From Polyangium sp. y55x31 (GTDB lineage Bacteria; Myxococcota_A; Polyangia; Polyangiales; Polyangiaceae), in contig NZ_JARZHG010000003.1 in assembly GCF_029946505.1 (NCBI RefSeq), positions 124,001 to 188,000 of the forward strand: a stretch of 64,000 nt of DNA, read 5' to 3'. The translations under genes were made by a program, and so were the position numbers. Below the pieces are notes generated by a model, which did not search any database, was not told the origin of the DNA, and worked only from the letters and a program-made list of their open reading frames with translations. Shown in pieces: positions 29,363-38,008 of this stretch; within the stretch, counting starts at the first letter, position 1, and the number at the start of each line of letters is the position of its first letter.

Positions 29363-29929
29363 ATGGCAGACAAGACACAACATCCGCCGACGATTGACCT
29401 CGATGGAGTGCGCCTGCGCCCGCTTCGGGTATCCGACGCTGCCGCGTTCTACGCCTACCTGCGAGATCCCGCCGTTACAGAATTGACCAGCTATCCTGTT
29501 GTATCGGTGCCGTTGGTCGAAGCAATCATCGAGCGGTCTCTGCGCCGTTGGGCGGAGGGCGAGCTGTCCAAATGGGGGATCGCCCTCCAGCACGATGATC
29601 AGCTTGTCGGCACCTGCGGTTTCAACGAGTGGTCCAAGGTACACCGTTGGGCCGAGCTGGCGTACGACCTGGCGCATGCTCACTGGGGCAAGGGGCTGAT
29701 GCGCCAAGCTGTGGATGCCGTACTTCAGTGGGCTTATCGGCAGGACCAGGTCGATCGCGTACACGCCTTCGTCAGGGTCGACAACAGGCGGTCGGAGCGC
29801 TTGCTCGAGCGCCGTGGGTTTGTGCGTGAGGGCTGCCTGAGGAGTTATCGTATTTGTCGTGGACAACCGCACGACTTCAACATTTACGGTTTGCTGCGCT
29901 CGGATTGGGCGGCCGCCCAACAGGGTTGA
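29363..29929 (+). CDS. RimJ/RimL-type GNAT acetyltransferase
   Basis: This 188-residue N-acetyltransferase resembles ribosomal-protein or amino-acid acetyltransferases. It shows LRPLRVSDAAAFYAYLRD at the N-terminus, the acetyl-CoA-binding motif AHWGKGLMRQAVDAVLQWAY and the late motif NRRSERLLERRGFVREG. Substrate cannot be assigned. It stands alone on the plus strand. Confidence 0.85.
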   Translation: MADKTQHPPTIDLDGVRLRPLRVSDAAAFYAYLRDPAVTELTSYPVVSVPLVEAIIERSLRRWAEGELSKWGIALQHDDQLVGTCGFNEWSKVHRWAELAYDLAHAHWGKGLMRQAVDAVLQWAYRQDQVDRVHAFVRVDNRRSERLLERRGFVREGCLRSYRICRGQPHDFNIYGLLRSDWAAAQQG

Positions 29930-30028
29930 AGGCAGTCCCCAGCAGGGGGCGGTGCGGCCGCGATTACGCGGGCGATGGGCATACGAGGAGGCTGTCGCGC
30001 GTGCGCTGTGCGTGCCCAAGAGACGCGA

Positions 30029-30787
30029 TCACCACGGGAGCCGTCCGAGTGTTGCGTGCGAGAACGTACCCGTCGGGCCGTCCGGGCCGAGCAGCGCAAG
30101 GCGCACCGCCTCGCGGGCGCCCTCCTCGACAGTCTCCGTGCCCGCATAGTTGTTGAGGTTCGTCTTGGTGAAGCCCGGGGAGGCGGCGTTGACCTTGATC
30201 CCGGTCGACTCCAGCTCGATCGCCATGGCGAGCGTCATAGCGTTGAGAGCCGTTTTGGACGCAGGGTAGACGGGGCCGAAGATCGAGCGCCAGGGGAAAG
30301 TCGGGTCCGCGTTCATCGTCAGCGAGCCAGCGCCGCTCGATACGTTGACGATGCGGGCCGCCGGCGCCTCGCGCAGGAGCGGCAGCATCGCCTGGTAAAC
30401 GGCGAGGACACCGAATACGTTGGTCTCCCACACCGCGCGTAGTTCATCGAAGGACACGTTGCTCGCGAGGGTCGACTTGGCGTACTCCTCGACGGTCACG
30501 CCCGGTCGCCGTCCCGCATGCGAGATGGCCGCGTTGTTGACGAGCACGTCGAGGCGGCCAAGCTCCTCGCGGATGCGCTTCGCCGCAGCGGCGATCGATG
30601 CCCGATCCGTCACGTCGAGCTGGAGCGCGCGGGCGTCGCCGTCGATCGTCTTGGCCGCCGCCTCTCCACGCGCGAAGTCGCGTGAACCGACGAGGACAAT
30701 AAAATTTTTCGCAGCGAGCTCCTTTGCGATCTGAAGGCCGATCCCCTGATTGGCCCCCGTGACCAAGGCGACGCGCTTGTCTTGCAT
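30029..30787 (-). CDS. short-chain dehydrogenase/reductase
   Basis: A 252-residue SDR with the cofactor motif TGANQGIG, NNAA in VLVNNAAISHAG, the catalytic Ser in VSSGAG and the YPASK catalytic Tyr/Lys. The dinucleotide pocket (VGSRD) and overall features resemble carbonyl reductase-like enzymes that prefer NADPH. ATG 30787 has AGGAG 8 nt upstream. It is divergent from an aldo-keto reductase with a 203-bp shared control region that contains a large inverted repeat. Confidence 0.88.
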   Translation of the reverse strand: MQDKRVALVTGANQGIGLQIAKELAAKNFIVLVGSRDFARGEAAAKTIDGDARALQLDVTDRASIAAAAKRIREELGRLDVLVNNAAISHAGRRPGVTVEEYAKSTLASNVSFDELRAVWETNVFGVLAVYQAMLPLLREAPAARIVNVSSGAGSLTMNADPTFPWRSIFGPVYPASKTALNAMTLAMAIELESTGIKVNAASPGFTKTNLNNYAGTETVEEGAREAVRLALLGPDGPTGTFSHATLGRLPW

Positions 30788-30857
30788 GTTTTCGCTCCTG
30801 AAGGTGGTTGGCTGGATACAGCGTACGTCCACCGCCTTCGTGCCTCTTTCCGCCGCT

Positions 30858-30963
30858 CTCCGATTGGAAGGACCGGACATCTTGATCGGGTCGCCCCGCG
30901 CCGCACCCCCCCACCCAGTCGACGTCCGCGGTGCATTGAAATGTCCGGTTTTTCCAATCGGAG
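30858..30963. promoter_or_regulatory. paired 23-bp inverted operator between SDR and aldo-keto reductase
   Basis: Bases 30858-30880 and 30941-30963 are inverted copies of each other, 21 of 23 positions matching, with a 60-bp spacer. Conserved parts of each arm are CTCCGATTGGAA and CCGGACAT. The pair lies in the middle of the divergent promoter region and 1 kb from an AraC-family gene, so AraC binding to two oppositely oriented sites with looping is the obvious model; this is inferred. Confidence 0.6.
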
Positions 30964-30990
30964 CAGTGGGGCGCGTGGCATGAACTCCAC

Positions 30991-32007
30991 ATGACCCACC
31001 TCGACGCCACGATGAGCCGCTCCCCGCTCCGATCGACTCCGCTGGGCAAGACCGGGCCCAGCGTCTTTCCCGTCGGCCTCGGCTGCATGGCGATGTCCGG
31101 CGCCTACGGCCCGGCCGAAGACGCCGAGAGCGTGGCGACGATCCGCCACGCCATCGAGCGAGGAATCACCCTGATCGACACCGGAGACTTCTACGGCAAC
31201 GGGCACAACGAGCTCCTCCTCCGACGCGCGATCGAGGGGGTGCGCGACAAGGTCCAGCTCTCGGTGAAGTTCGGCGCGATGCGCGGACCGGACGGCGCCG
31301 CGCTGGGCATCGACACCCGCCCTGCGGCCGTGAAGAACTTCGCGGCTTACAGCCTGCAACGGCTGGGCGTGGAGGTCATCGATGTATACCGCCCCGCGCG
31401 TCTCGATCCGCAGGTGCCCATCGAGGACACCGTCGGGGCCATCGCCGACCTCATCAAGGCCGGCTTCGTCCGGCATATCGGTCTGTCCGAAATGGGGGTC
31501 GAGACGATTCGACGTGCGAGCAAAGTGCACCCGATCGTGGACCTGCAAATCGAGTATGCGATCGCGACGCGCGGGCCCGAGGCGTCCATCTTTCCTGCCC
31601 TCGCAGAGCTCGGGATCAGCGCGACGCTTTACGGGGTCTTTTCGCGGGGGCTGCTCACCGGAAGCAAGCCTTCGGGAAAGGGGGACTTCCGACAGTACAT
31701 GCCACGCTTCGCAGGCGAGCAAGGGGCAAAAAACGCGAGCGTCGTCGAGCAGCTTCACGCCTTTGCCGGCGAGCGAGGGATGACGCCGGCGCAGGTCGCG
31801 CTCGCGTGGGTGCTGGCGAAGCAGCCCACGCTGGTGCCGATCGTCGGGGCCCGCACGCGAGCCCAGCTCGACGATGCCCTCGTGGCCCTCGACAAGCCGC
31901 TGTCGGCGAGCGACGTCGCGGCGCTCGAGAGTATCGTGCCAGCGGACGCGATCAGCGGCACACGCTACCCCGCCCAGCACATGAAAGCTCTCGACAGCGA
32001 GCGGTAG
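30991..32007 (+). CDS. aldo/keto reductase
   Basis: A 338-residue NADPH-dependent aldo-keto reductase. The family signatures GLGCMAMSGAYG, the catalytic region LIDTGDFYGNGHNE (Asp and Tyr), a Lys in LSVKFGAM and the C-terminal cofactor motif VPIVGARTRAQLDDAL are present. The usual catalytic-site Asp-Leu-Tyr-Gln/His loop reads IDVYRPARLDP. The start could also be ATG 31012. The AraC gene follows by 10 bp and the hydrolase overlaps that, giving a three-gene operon. Confidence 0.88.
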   Translation: MTHLDATMSRSPLRSTPLGKTGPSVFPVGLGCMAMSGAYGPAEDAESVATIRHAIERGITLIDTGDFYGNGHNELLLRRAIEGVRDKVQLSVKFGAMRGPDGAALGIDTRPAAVKNFAAYSLQRLGVEVIDVYRPARLDPQVPIEDTVGAIADLIKAGFVRHIGLSEMGVETIRRASKVHPIVDLQIEYAIATRGPEASIFPALAELGISATLYGVFSRGLLTGSKPSGKGDFRQYMPRFAGEQGAKNASVVEQLHAFAGERGMTPAQVALAWVLAKQPTLVPIVGARTRAQLDDALVALDKPLSASDVAALESIVPADAISGTRYPAQHMKALDSER

Positions 32008-32017
32008 AGAAACGATC

Positions 32018-32791
32018 ATGGCCGCAGCGATGGACCTCCCCAATCTCGCGCTCCCGCGCTTCGTCGAGGACATCCGTGCGGTCGCGCCTCCTCCCGGTCA
32101 GGCCGTCGACGTCGAATGGCTTCCCGACGGCAGAACGAGCTTCGTTTTTCGAGCGTTCGAGGGCGGGCGCGAGGGGGACGTGTGGGTCGCGGGTCCCCGA
32201 ACGCGCGCGATATTCAAGAGCAAGACCGGCCTCGCGCGGACCGTCACTCTTCGGTTCAAGCCAGGCTGGTCGGTTCCGCTGCTCGGCGTGGCCGCCAGCG
32301 AGTTCACGGACCGTATCGTTCCGCTGGAGGACGTGTGGGGCCACGCGGGGCGCGAGTTCTGCGAGGAGCTACTCGCCGCGAGGAGCCGCGCGGACGTGAT
32401 GGACCGCGTCGCCCGGGCGCTCGCCGTTCGTGCCGGCCAACCATTCGAGACGGCATCGGGGCCGCTCGCTCGTCGCGCGGTTTGCTTGCTCGAAGGGGGC
32501 GAGGTCCGGGTGGAGAGTGTCGCCGACCGGCTCGGCGTCACGGCGCGGCACCTTCGCCGCGCTTTCACCGAAAACATCGGCATTGGCCCGAAGGAGTTCG
32601 CGCGGGCCGTTCGCCTGCAACGCGCCGTGCGAATGGCAGCGACCTCGTGCGATTGGGCACGCATCGCCGCAGAGGCGGGCTATTATGACCAAGCCCACCT
32701 CATCGCCGATTTCCGTCAGCTCGTCGGGCTCACACCCGGCGCGTTCTTCAAACGCGCGGGCGGCCCAACCTGCGAAGCTTTGCCGTTATGA
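32018..32791 (+). CDS. AraC-family transcriptional regulator
   Basis: The 257-residue protein has an N-terminal sensor domain of the DUF6597 type (VDVEWLPDGRTSFVFRAF) and a C-terminal double helix-turn-helix (VESVADRLGVTARHLRRAF, IAAEAGYYDQAHLIADFRQLVGLTP). It lies between the aldo-keto reductase and the hydrolase, and the inverted repeat upstream of the operon is its likely target. Ligand unknown. Confidence 0.87.
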   Translation: MAAAMDLPNLALPRFVEDIRAVAPPPGQAVDVEWLPDGRTSFVFRAFEGGREGDVWVAGPRTRAIFKSKTGLARTVTLRFKPGWSVPLLGVAASEFTDRIVPLEDVWGHAGREFCEELLAARSRADVMDRVARALAVRAGQPFETASGPLARRAVCLLEGGEVRVESVADRLGVTARHLRRAFTENIGIGPKEFARAVRLQRAVRMAATSCDWARIAAEAGYYDQAHLIADFRQLVGLTPGAFFKRAGGPTCEALPL

Positions 32792-34176
32792 AGAACCGAG
32801 CCACGACGGGCAAGCCGGCCGCGGCCGAGCTTCGACCGAAGGGGCGACGCCGGCGGCTCGTGCGGACGCTGCTGCTCGTCCTCATCGCGTGCGGCATCGC
32901 TCTTGGCTCCTGGGCCTATGCCGAGTTTCGCGCGAGCCGAAGGCCCCCGACGTCCCGGCTTGCGCTGGGCGCGCACTACGACGAGATGCCCCCGGACGAT
33001 CGTCACTCGTACATCGACCTCCCGCTCGACCATGCGAATCCGGGCCTCGGGTCCTTTCGAGACTTTTACCTATTGAGCCCCGGGTTCGAGCGGGGCGGTC
33101 CCGTCGTGTTCTTTTTCACCGACGGCCAGATGGAGCTCGTGGGCATCAACCCCGACATGTCCTTTTTTGAAGGGCAGCTCCCGGGCTTGTCGTATGTCCT
33201 CGTGGGGCACCGGGGCCACGCGCCCACGCTTTTTCCCGAGGTCTATCCGGACGGGCATGTCGACCTGCGCCGCGCGATGAATTTTTATGGGTCCTGGCAG
33301 CGCGTCGAGGATCTGGAGCGCGTCCGGCAGCACATGGCCGAACGTGGCCTGCTCCCCGAAGACGGGCGGATCATGATTTACGGCGGGTCGGGTGCTGGCG
33401 TGCTCGCGCAGCAGTATCTCCATCGCTACGGTCGGCACGTCTCGAGGGTGCTCTTGTCTTCGACCGGGGCGCCCGACCTCGCGAGACAGAGGGGCGTCGA
33501 CTACGCCCGCGACTTCGGCGAGCTCGACCCGGAGGCCGCGCAGGCGCTCGAAGCCGTCGTCGCCTCGGGGGACGTCGAGCGCGCGGAGCTCGCGTATCTA
33601 CTCTATCAGCTCGGCCGCGAGGGCTCGAGCGGGCGCGCGACGCAGCGCGAGGTCATTCAATCGCTCCAGCACGGGGAGAAGGGCTTGTATCGGCGGCTTT
33701 GGCTCGAGCCGAGCTTGAACTGGACGCTGGCCCGCACCGCGCTCGGCGGCACAGCGGCCGATGCGGTCAAGGTGCGCATGTTCGAGCTGGCCGGCCATGA
33801 TCTTCGTCGATATGGTGAGGCGCCGCGGGCCCGGCCTCACCTGCTTTATGAATGGGCGTCCGAGGTGCTGGCCGATTACCTGAGCTCGGGCATGGCGCCG
33901 CCCGACCTGGAGCTCGATCGTCAGAGCTTCGCGGGCGAGGTCCTGGTGGTGTCCGGCCTCGACGATGTGGTCTTTTCGCCCGACACGGGCAAAACCATCG
34001 CTCAGGCCTACCGCAACGCGCGATTTCTGGCCGTCCGAGGGGGCCATCGTCTCCACGAAGATCCCACCTACCACGCGAATGTGCGGCGGGCGTTTTTCCT
34101 GCATGGGCTCGATTCACCCGAGCTGAAAGCGCTCCTGGATGCCCCACCTGGAGGGCCTGCGCCGGCTGAGAAGTGA
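32788..34176 (+). CDS. membrane-anchored alpha/beta hydrolase
   Basis: A 462-residue protein with an N-terminal basic segment and one membrane helix (LLLVLIACGIALGSWAYAEF), then an alpha/beta-hydrolase fold resembling proline iminopeptidase or tripeptidyl aminopeptidase enzymes. The nucleophile elbow is YGGSGAGVLAQQYLHRYG. The acid is probably in VVSGLDDVVFSP and the histidine in RGGHRLHEDP. The topology implies an extracytoplasmic catalytic domain. It overlaps the AraC gene by 4 bp. Confidence 0.78.
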   Translation: MKNRATTGKPAAAELRPKGRRRRLVRTLLLVLIACGIALGSWAYAEFRASRRPPTSRLALGAHYDEMPPDDRHSYIDLPLDHANPGLGSFRDFYLLSPGFERGGPVVFFFTDGQMELVGINPDMSFFEGQLPGLSYVLVGHRGHAPTLFPEVYPDGHVDLRRAMNFYGSWQRVEDLERVRQHMAERGLLPEDGRIMIYGGSGAGVLAQQYLHRYGRHVSRVLLSSTGAPDLARQRGVDYARDFGELDPEAAQALEAVVASGDVERAELAYLLYQLGREGSSGRATQREVIQSLQHGEKGLYRRLWLEPSLNWTLARTALGGTAADAVKVRMFELAGHDLRRYGEAPRARPHLLYEWASEVLADYLSSGMAPPDLELDRQSFAGEVLVVSGLDDVVFSPDTGKTIAQAYRNARFLAVRGGHRLHEDPTYHANVRRAFFLHGLDSPELKALLDAPPGGPAPAEK

Positions 34177-34206
34177 TCTTCCCGTTGCCCGAGAGGCGAC
34201 GCTTCT

Positions 34207-35736
34207 TCAGCAAGAGATGCGCGGGCAAACCCTGTGGGGGGCAGACCCTCCTGCACGCAAGTGCGGCGCGAGCGCAGCGCCCATGGCCTCGACGGACGCT
34301 CGAAGCCTCGCAGACTTGAACGCGGCGAAACCGAGGAGGAGCCCGCCGCGCTGGAGCGGGCGTATCGCGAGCAACGAGAGCGGCGTGGCGACCACCGAAT
34401 GGGCGGCGAGCGCGGAGGCCGCGGCGCGGTCGTCCACGCCGGGAGGTAGCCACACGCAGAGATCGAGGCCGGCATTCGAGCCAATCACCTCGACGGCCCC
34501 CCCGAGCTCGGACGCGATCGCCTCGAGCAGCGCAGCGCGCCGTTCGGCATACAGCTCTCGCATTCGCCGAAGGTGCGATACGAAGTGTCCCTCGCCCATG
34601 AACTCGGCGAGCGCCGCCTGCGCGAGCGGCGGTGTGAAGCGATCGAGCACGCTCTTCGCCGTGACGAAGCGGTCGAGCAGCGCGTCCGGCACGACGACAT
34701 AAGCGAGGCGCAGCGCGGGGGACATCGTTTTGCTGAAGCTCCCCGCGTGAATGACGACCCCCGCGCCATCGAGCCCCTGGAGCGCCGCGAGCGGACGGCC
34801 CTCGTAACGGAATTCGCTGTCGTAGTCGTCCTCGAAGATCCACGCGCCGTGCGCCGCAGCCCAATCGAGCAGCGCGAGGCGGCGCTCGATGGAAAGCGTG
34901 ACGCCGAGCGGCGCCTGGTGCGCCGGCGTGACGTAAGCGAAACGCGCGTCCGGCGCACGCTCGATGCCAGCGGCGACGTCGAGCCCACCCCCGTCGATGG
35001 GCAGCGGGACGAGCTCCGCGCCCAGGCATTCGAGCAGAGGGCGCACGCCCACGTAGCCGGGATCTTCCATCCAGGCGCGATCGCCTGGATCGAGGACGAG
35101 CCGCGCGGTGATGTCGAGCGCCTGCTGCACGCTGGGCATGACGATCACCTGCTCGGCCGAGCACGAGACGCCCCGCGCGACGCGCAGGTGCTCCGCGATG
35201 GCCTCGCGCAGCGCGCGCACGCCACGGATGTCGATGTCGGCGAGACGCGTGCCCACGGCGCGCCGAGCGGCGCGCGACACCATCCGGCTCCACACCTCGT
35301 GGGGGAAGACGTCGAGGGCCGGTAGGTGCGCGGCGAACGGCCGAAGCGCGCCGGACCGGCCGAACGGGTTGCTCGATCCGTCGAGCCCTGCCGCCCAGCG
35401 CGACAGGTGCGGCGCGCGTGGCCGAGCGCGTCTCTCGGCGCCCGGGGGTTTCACCTTGAGCCATGCGTCCGGCAAATCGCGGCTGACGAAGGTGCCGGAG
35501 CCCCGCCGGCCCACGATGTAGCCCTCGGCGGCGAGCTGCTCGAACGCCGCGACGACCGTGCCGCGCGCGACCCCGAGCTGCTGCGCGAGGTCACGCGTCG
35601 AGGGCAGGCGGCCGCCCGGCTTGAGACGTCCTTCGAGAATCGCGGCGCGAAGCGCGTCGTAGGCTGCGCGGTGCATGGGGACACCGTGCTCGCGAGGGGG
35701 CATCGGTAGCTCGGGTACGCGTGTGTGGCGGCTCAT
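34207..35736 (-). CDS. MocR-type GntR regulator with aminotransferase-like domain
   Basis: The 509-residue protein joins an N-terminal GntR winged helix (AAILEGRLKPGGRLPSTRDLAQQLGVARGTV) to a fold-type I aminotransferase-like domain with a PLP-lysine, Lys336, in FSKTMSPALRLAYV. MocR regulators sense PLP or amino-acid imines and often control the divergent neighbour. Here the divergent neighbour is a carboxymuconolactone decarboxylase-like gene 90 bp away. ATG 35736 is chosen over 35769; neither has a striking ribosome site. Confidence 0.88.
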   Translation of the reverse strand: MSRHTRVPELPMPPREHGVPMHRAAYDALRAAILEGRLKPGGRLPSTRDLAQQLGVARGTVVAAFEQLAAEGYIVGRRGSGTFVSRDLPDAWLKVKPPGAERRARPRAPHLSRWAAGLDGSSNPFGRSGALRPFAAHLPALDVFPHEVWSRMVSRAARRAVGTRLADIDIRGVRALREAIAEHLRVARGVSCSAEQVIVMPSVQQALDITARLVLDPGDRAWMEDPGYVGVRPLLECLGAELVPLPIDGGGLDVAAGIERAPDARFAYVTPAHQAPLGVTLSIERRLALLDWAAAHGAWIFEDDYDSEFRYEGRPLAALQGLDGAGVVIHAGSFSKTMSPALRLAYVVVPDALLDRFVTAKSVLDRFTPPLAQAALAEFMGEGHFVSHLRRMRELYAERRAALLEAIASELGGAVEVIGSNAGLDLCVWLPPGVDDRAAASALAAHSVVATPLSLLAIRPLQRGGLLLGFAAFKSARLRASVEAMGAALAPHLRAGGSAPHRVCPRISC

Positions 35737-35745
35737 GGCGGGCGA

Positions 35746-35793
35746 AGTGGTCCAGTCCGTGGAGGGCAAAGTGGAGCTTACACGTGGACCGCT
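35746..35793. promoter_or_regulatory. candidate MocR operator (AGTGGTCCA / TGGACCGCT)
   Basis: AGTGGTCCA at 35746-35754 is an imperfect inverted copy (8 of 9) of TGGACCGCT at 35785-35793, placed between the MocR start and the divergent decarboxylase-like gene. Half-sites containing GGTCCA/TGGACC are typical of MocR/PdxR targets. Function is inferred from position. Confidence 0.4.
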
Positions 35794-35826
35794 CCGGCGC
35801 TACACCCTCGTCCAAGGAGAAACGTC

Positions 35827-36285
35827 ATGACTGCACGCATCGCCTACAATGAAGTCGCCCCGAAGGCCTTTCGCGCGCTCCTCGGCCTCGCGCAGCACGT
35901 GCGCAGCGCTGGCCTCGAGCCCACGCTGATCGAGCTCGTCAATCTGCGCGTCTCGCAGATCAACGGATGCGCATTTTGCATCGACATGCATTCGAAGGAT
36001 CTCCGCGCCGCCGGGGAGACGGAGCAGCGGCTTTATCTCCTGTCGGCATACCGGGAAGCGCCCTTCTATTCCGATCGCGAGCGCGCCGCGCTTGCGTGGG
36101 CCGAGGCCGTGACCGAGCTCGGCAAGGACGGCGTGCCGGACGTGGTCTACGAGGAGGCGCGCCGGCATTTCGGGGAGGCGGAGCTCGTCGAGCTGACGCT
36201 GGCCGTGATCCACATCAACGCGTGGAATCGCATGAACGTCGCCTTCCGGATGCCCGCGGGCACCTACACGCCGGGGGCCAAATGA
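35827..36285 (+). CDS. carboxymuconolactone decarboxylase-family protein (AhpD-like)
   Basis: A 152-residue AhpD-like protein with the redox CxxC-x3-H motif in GCAFCIDMHSKDLRAAGE. Such proteins act in alkyl hydroperoxide defence or as gamma-carboxymuconolactone decarboxylases; the CxxCxxxH form points to peroxidase/thiol function. ATG 35827 follows AAGGAG. It overlaps the next gene (4 bp) and is divergent from the MocR regulator, which probably controls both. Confidence 0.9.
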   Translation: MTARIAYNEVAPKAFRALLGLAQHVRSAGLEPTLIELVNLRVSQINGCAFCIDMHSKDLRAAGETEQRLYLLSAYREAPFYSDRERAALAWAEAVTELGKDGVPDVVYEEARRHFGEAELVELTLAVIHINAWNRMNVAFRMPAGTYTPGAK

Positions 36286-37082
36286 CGGCCGCAGGCCGCG
36301 CCGAGCGATTTCGTGCGCTCCACGCCGAGGGCCATCTCCTCGTCCTGACGAACGTCTGGGATGCGGCCTCGGCGCGCGTCGTGGAGGCCGCCGGCGCCGA
36401 GGCGATCGCGACGAGCAGCGCCGCGCTGGCCTGGGCGCACGGTTATGCGGACGGCGAGCACCTGCCGCTCGACGTGCTCGTCACGGCCGTGCGTGAGATC
36501 GCCGCGGTCGTGTCGATTCCGATCACCGTCGATTTCGAGCGTGGCTACGCGGACGAACCCTCCGCCGTCGTCGAGGCGGTCGCGCGGGTGGCGGATGCGG
36601 GGGCTGTCGGCGTGAACCTCGAAGATCGGTCCGGGCCGCCCGACGTCCTCGCGCACAAGATCCGCGCCTGCAAGCGCGAGGCGAGGCTCGCGGACGTGTT
36701 CATCAACGCGCGCATCGACGTGTTCATCCACGGCGCGGCGCCGGAGAGCGCGCTTGGCGAGGCGCTCGCGCGTGGTCGTGCCTATGCGGACGCGGGGGCG
36801 GACGGTCTGTTCGTCCCGAAGGTCACGGCGCCGGCGGCGATCGAGGCCCTGGTGCGCTCCACGCCGCTGCCGCTCAACGTCATGGCCGTGCCTGGATTGC
36901 CGAGCGTCCCCGAGCTCAAGGCTCACGGGGTCCGGCGTCTCAGCGCCGGGCCCGGGCTCGCCCTCGCGGCGCTCAGCGCGGCACGCCGGGCCTGTGTCGA
37001 TCTTCTCGAGCACGGCTCGTACGAAAGGCTCTTCGATACCGACCTCTCCTACCGGGCGTTGAACGAGCTGTTCGCGAGGTGA
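36282..37082 (+). CDS. isocitrate lyase/PEP mutase family protein
   Basis: A 266-residue (beta/alpha)8 enzyme. LTNVWDAASARVVEAAGAEAIATSSAAL and PITVDFERGYAD are typical of the PEP mutase/isocitrate lyase superfamily, and VGVNLEDRSG supplies the metal-binding Glu-Asp. The family cysteine loop (KxCGH) of lyases is absent; members of this subgroup are called oxaloacetate decarboxylase-like or PEP phosphonomutase-like. Coupled to the AhpD-like gene. Confidence 0.85.
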   Translation: MTAAGRAERFRALHAEGHLLVLTNVWDAASARVVEAAGAEAIATSSAALAWAHGYADGEHLPLDVLVTAVREIAAVVSIPITVDFERGYADEPSAVVEAVARVADAGAVGVNLEDRSGPPDVLAHKIRACKREARLADVFINARIDVFIHGAAPESALGEALARGRAYADAGADGLFVPKVTAPAAIEALVRSTPLPLNVMAVPGLPSVPELKAHGVRRLSAGPGLALAALSAARRACVDLLEHGSYERLFDTDLSYRALNELFAR

Positions 37083-37124
37083 CGCTCCTCAGAGGACAGG
37101 ATCTCATGATGCGTTGAACACCAA

Positions 37125-37322
37125 TCACGCGGGCACGACGTCTGCACGACTCGATTCGATGGTACGCTCGTATTCCTTGTCGAGCAGGCGCGACTTGCAG
37201 AGCCAACCGTTCGTGCGTTCCACGACCCACCGTTTTGGGTTGGATGGCGCGGCACTGTGTTCCACAACGTCAAGGGGTTCGTCGCTTCGTCCTCGAGTTT
37301 GCCGAGGATAACCGCCATGCAA
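37125..37322 (-). pseudogene. IS4/IS5-family transposase remnant
   Basis: This frame encodes the C-terminal DDE-transposase motif KRWVVERTNGWLCKSRLL followed by KEYERTIESS, the region that normally ends IS4/IS5 transposases (RWVVERTFAWL...Y). Nothing of the upstream catalytic domain is present nearby, and no inverted repeats are evident, so it is a decayed fragment. It fills most of the 306-bp gap between the PEP mutase-like and lipoprotein genes. Confidence 0.7.
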
Positions 37323-37388
37323 TCATTCCCCTTGACCAAGCCTGACATTGGGAGTACTCGCACCCCCGAACACAGGAAAGAGGATCTC

Positions 37389-37832
37389 ATGGTCAGCATT
37401 CGAACGTCCCTTACCCTTGTCGCCATTGTGTTTTCCGGACTGTTTGGTGCGGGTTGCGATAACAAGCCCGCGGCGGAGGGCGCCAAGCCCGGAGAGGCCA
37501 AGCCGGAGAGCAAGGCCGAGCAGAAGGCCGAAAAGAAGGCAGCGCCCGCGAGCGCCAAGGTCGCCTCCTGCAACGTCATCAAGGCCGAAAGCATTTGCCG
37601 GCAGTTCGGCGACGAGAACATCTCGGCGGCAGGCGAGGACTTCCTCAAGAACATGTGTACCGGCGAATTCAAAATGGAGGCGTGCCCGGCAGACAAGCGC
37701 GTCGGATCTTGTGCGACCCCGGAGGGAACGAAGATCTACTACAACGACGGCCCGCTCCCCATGGCGGCGGATGCGGCGGCCAAGGCGTGCAAAGAAGGGG
37801 TGCCCGCCGGGGAATGGAAAGCGGGTCAGTGA
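37389..37832 (+). CDS. lipoprotein with Lys/Ala/Glu linker and Cys-containing domain
   Basis: The 147-residue protein has a signal ending GLFGAGCDN, consistent with a lipoprotein, then a Lys/Ala/Glu/Pro-rich linker of ~35 residues, then a ~90-residue region with six cysteines (SCNVI, ICRQF, MCTGEF, EACPAD, GSCATP, KACKEG). Disulfides are likely in the periplasm. I do not recognise the domain. AGGATCTC lies before ATG 37389. Confidence 0.72.
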   Translation: MVSIRTSLTLVAIVFSGLFGAGCDNKPAAEGAKPGEAKPESKAEQKAEKKAAPASAKVASCNVIKAESICRQFGDENISAAGEDFLKNMCTGEFKMEACPADKRVGSCATPEGTKIYYNDGPLPMAADAAAKACKEGVPAGEWKAGQ

Positions 37833-38008
37833 GCAGGGCAAACACCGCCGAGCCGCTCCCGCCTCTCAACTAGCCTTCCCCAACGCCTGCCACGCGCGCG
37901 AGCTCCGCCGCCGGACTCGTCGAGGACTGCGCCCGGCTGCACGAGCTCTGCGCTGGAAACGGGACCGCGAAAACCCATCATCAACAGAAGGGCCTATCGC
38001 GGCCGTCT

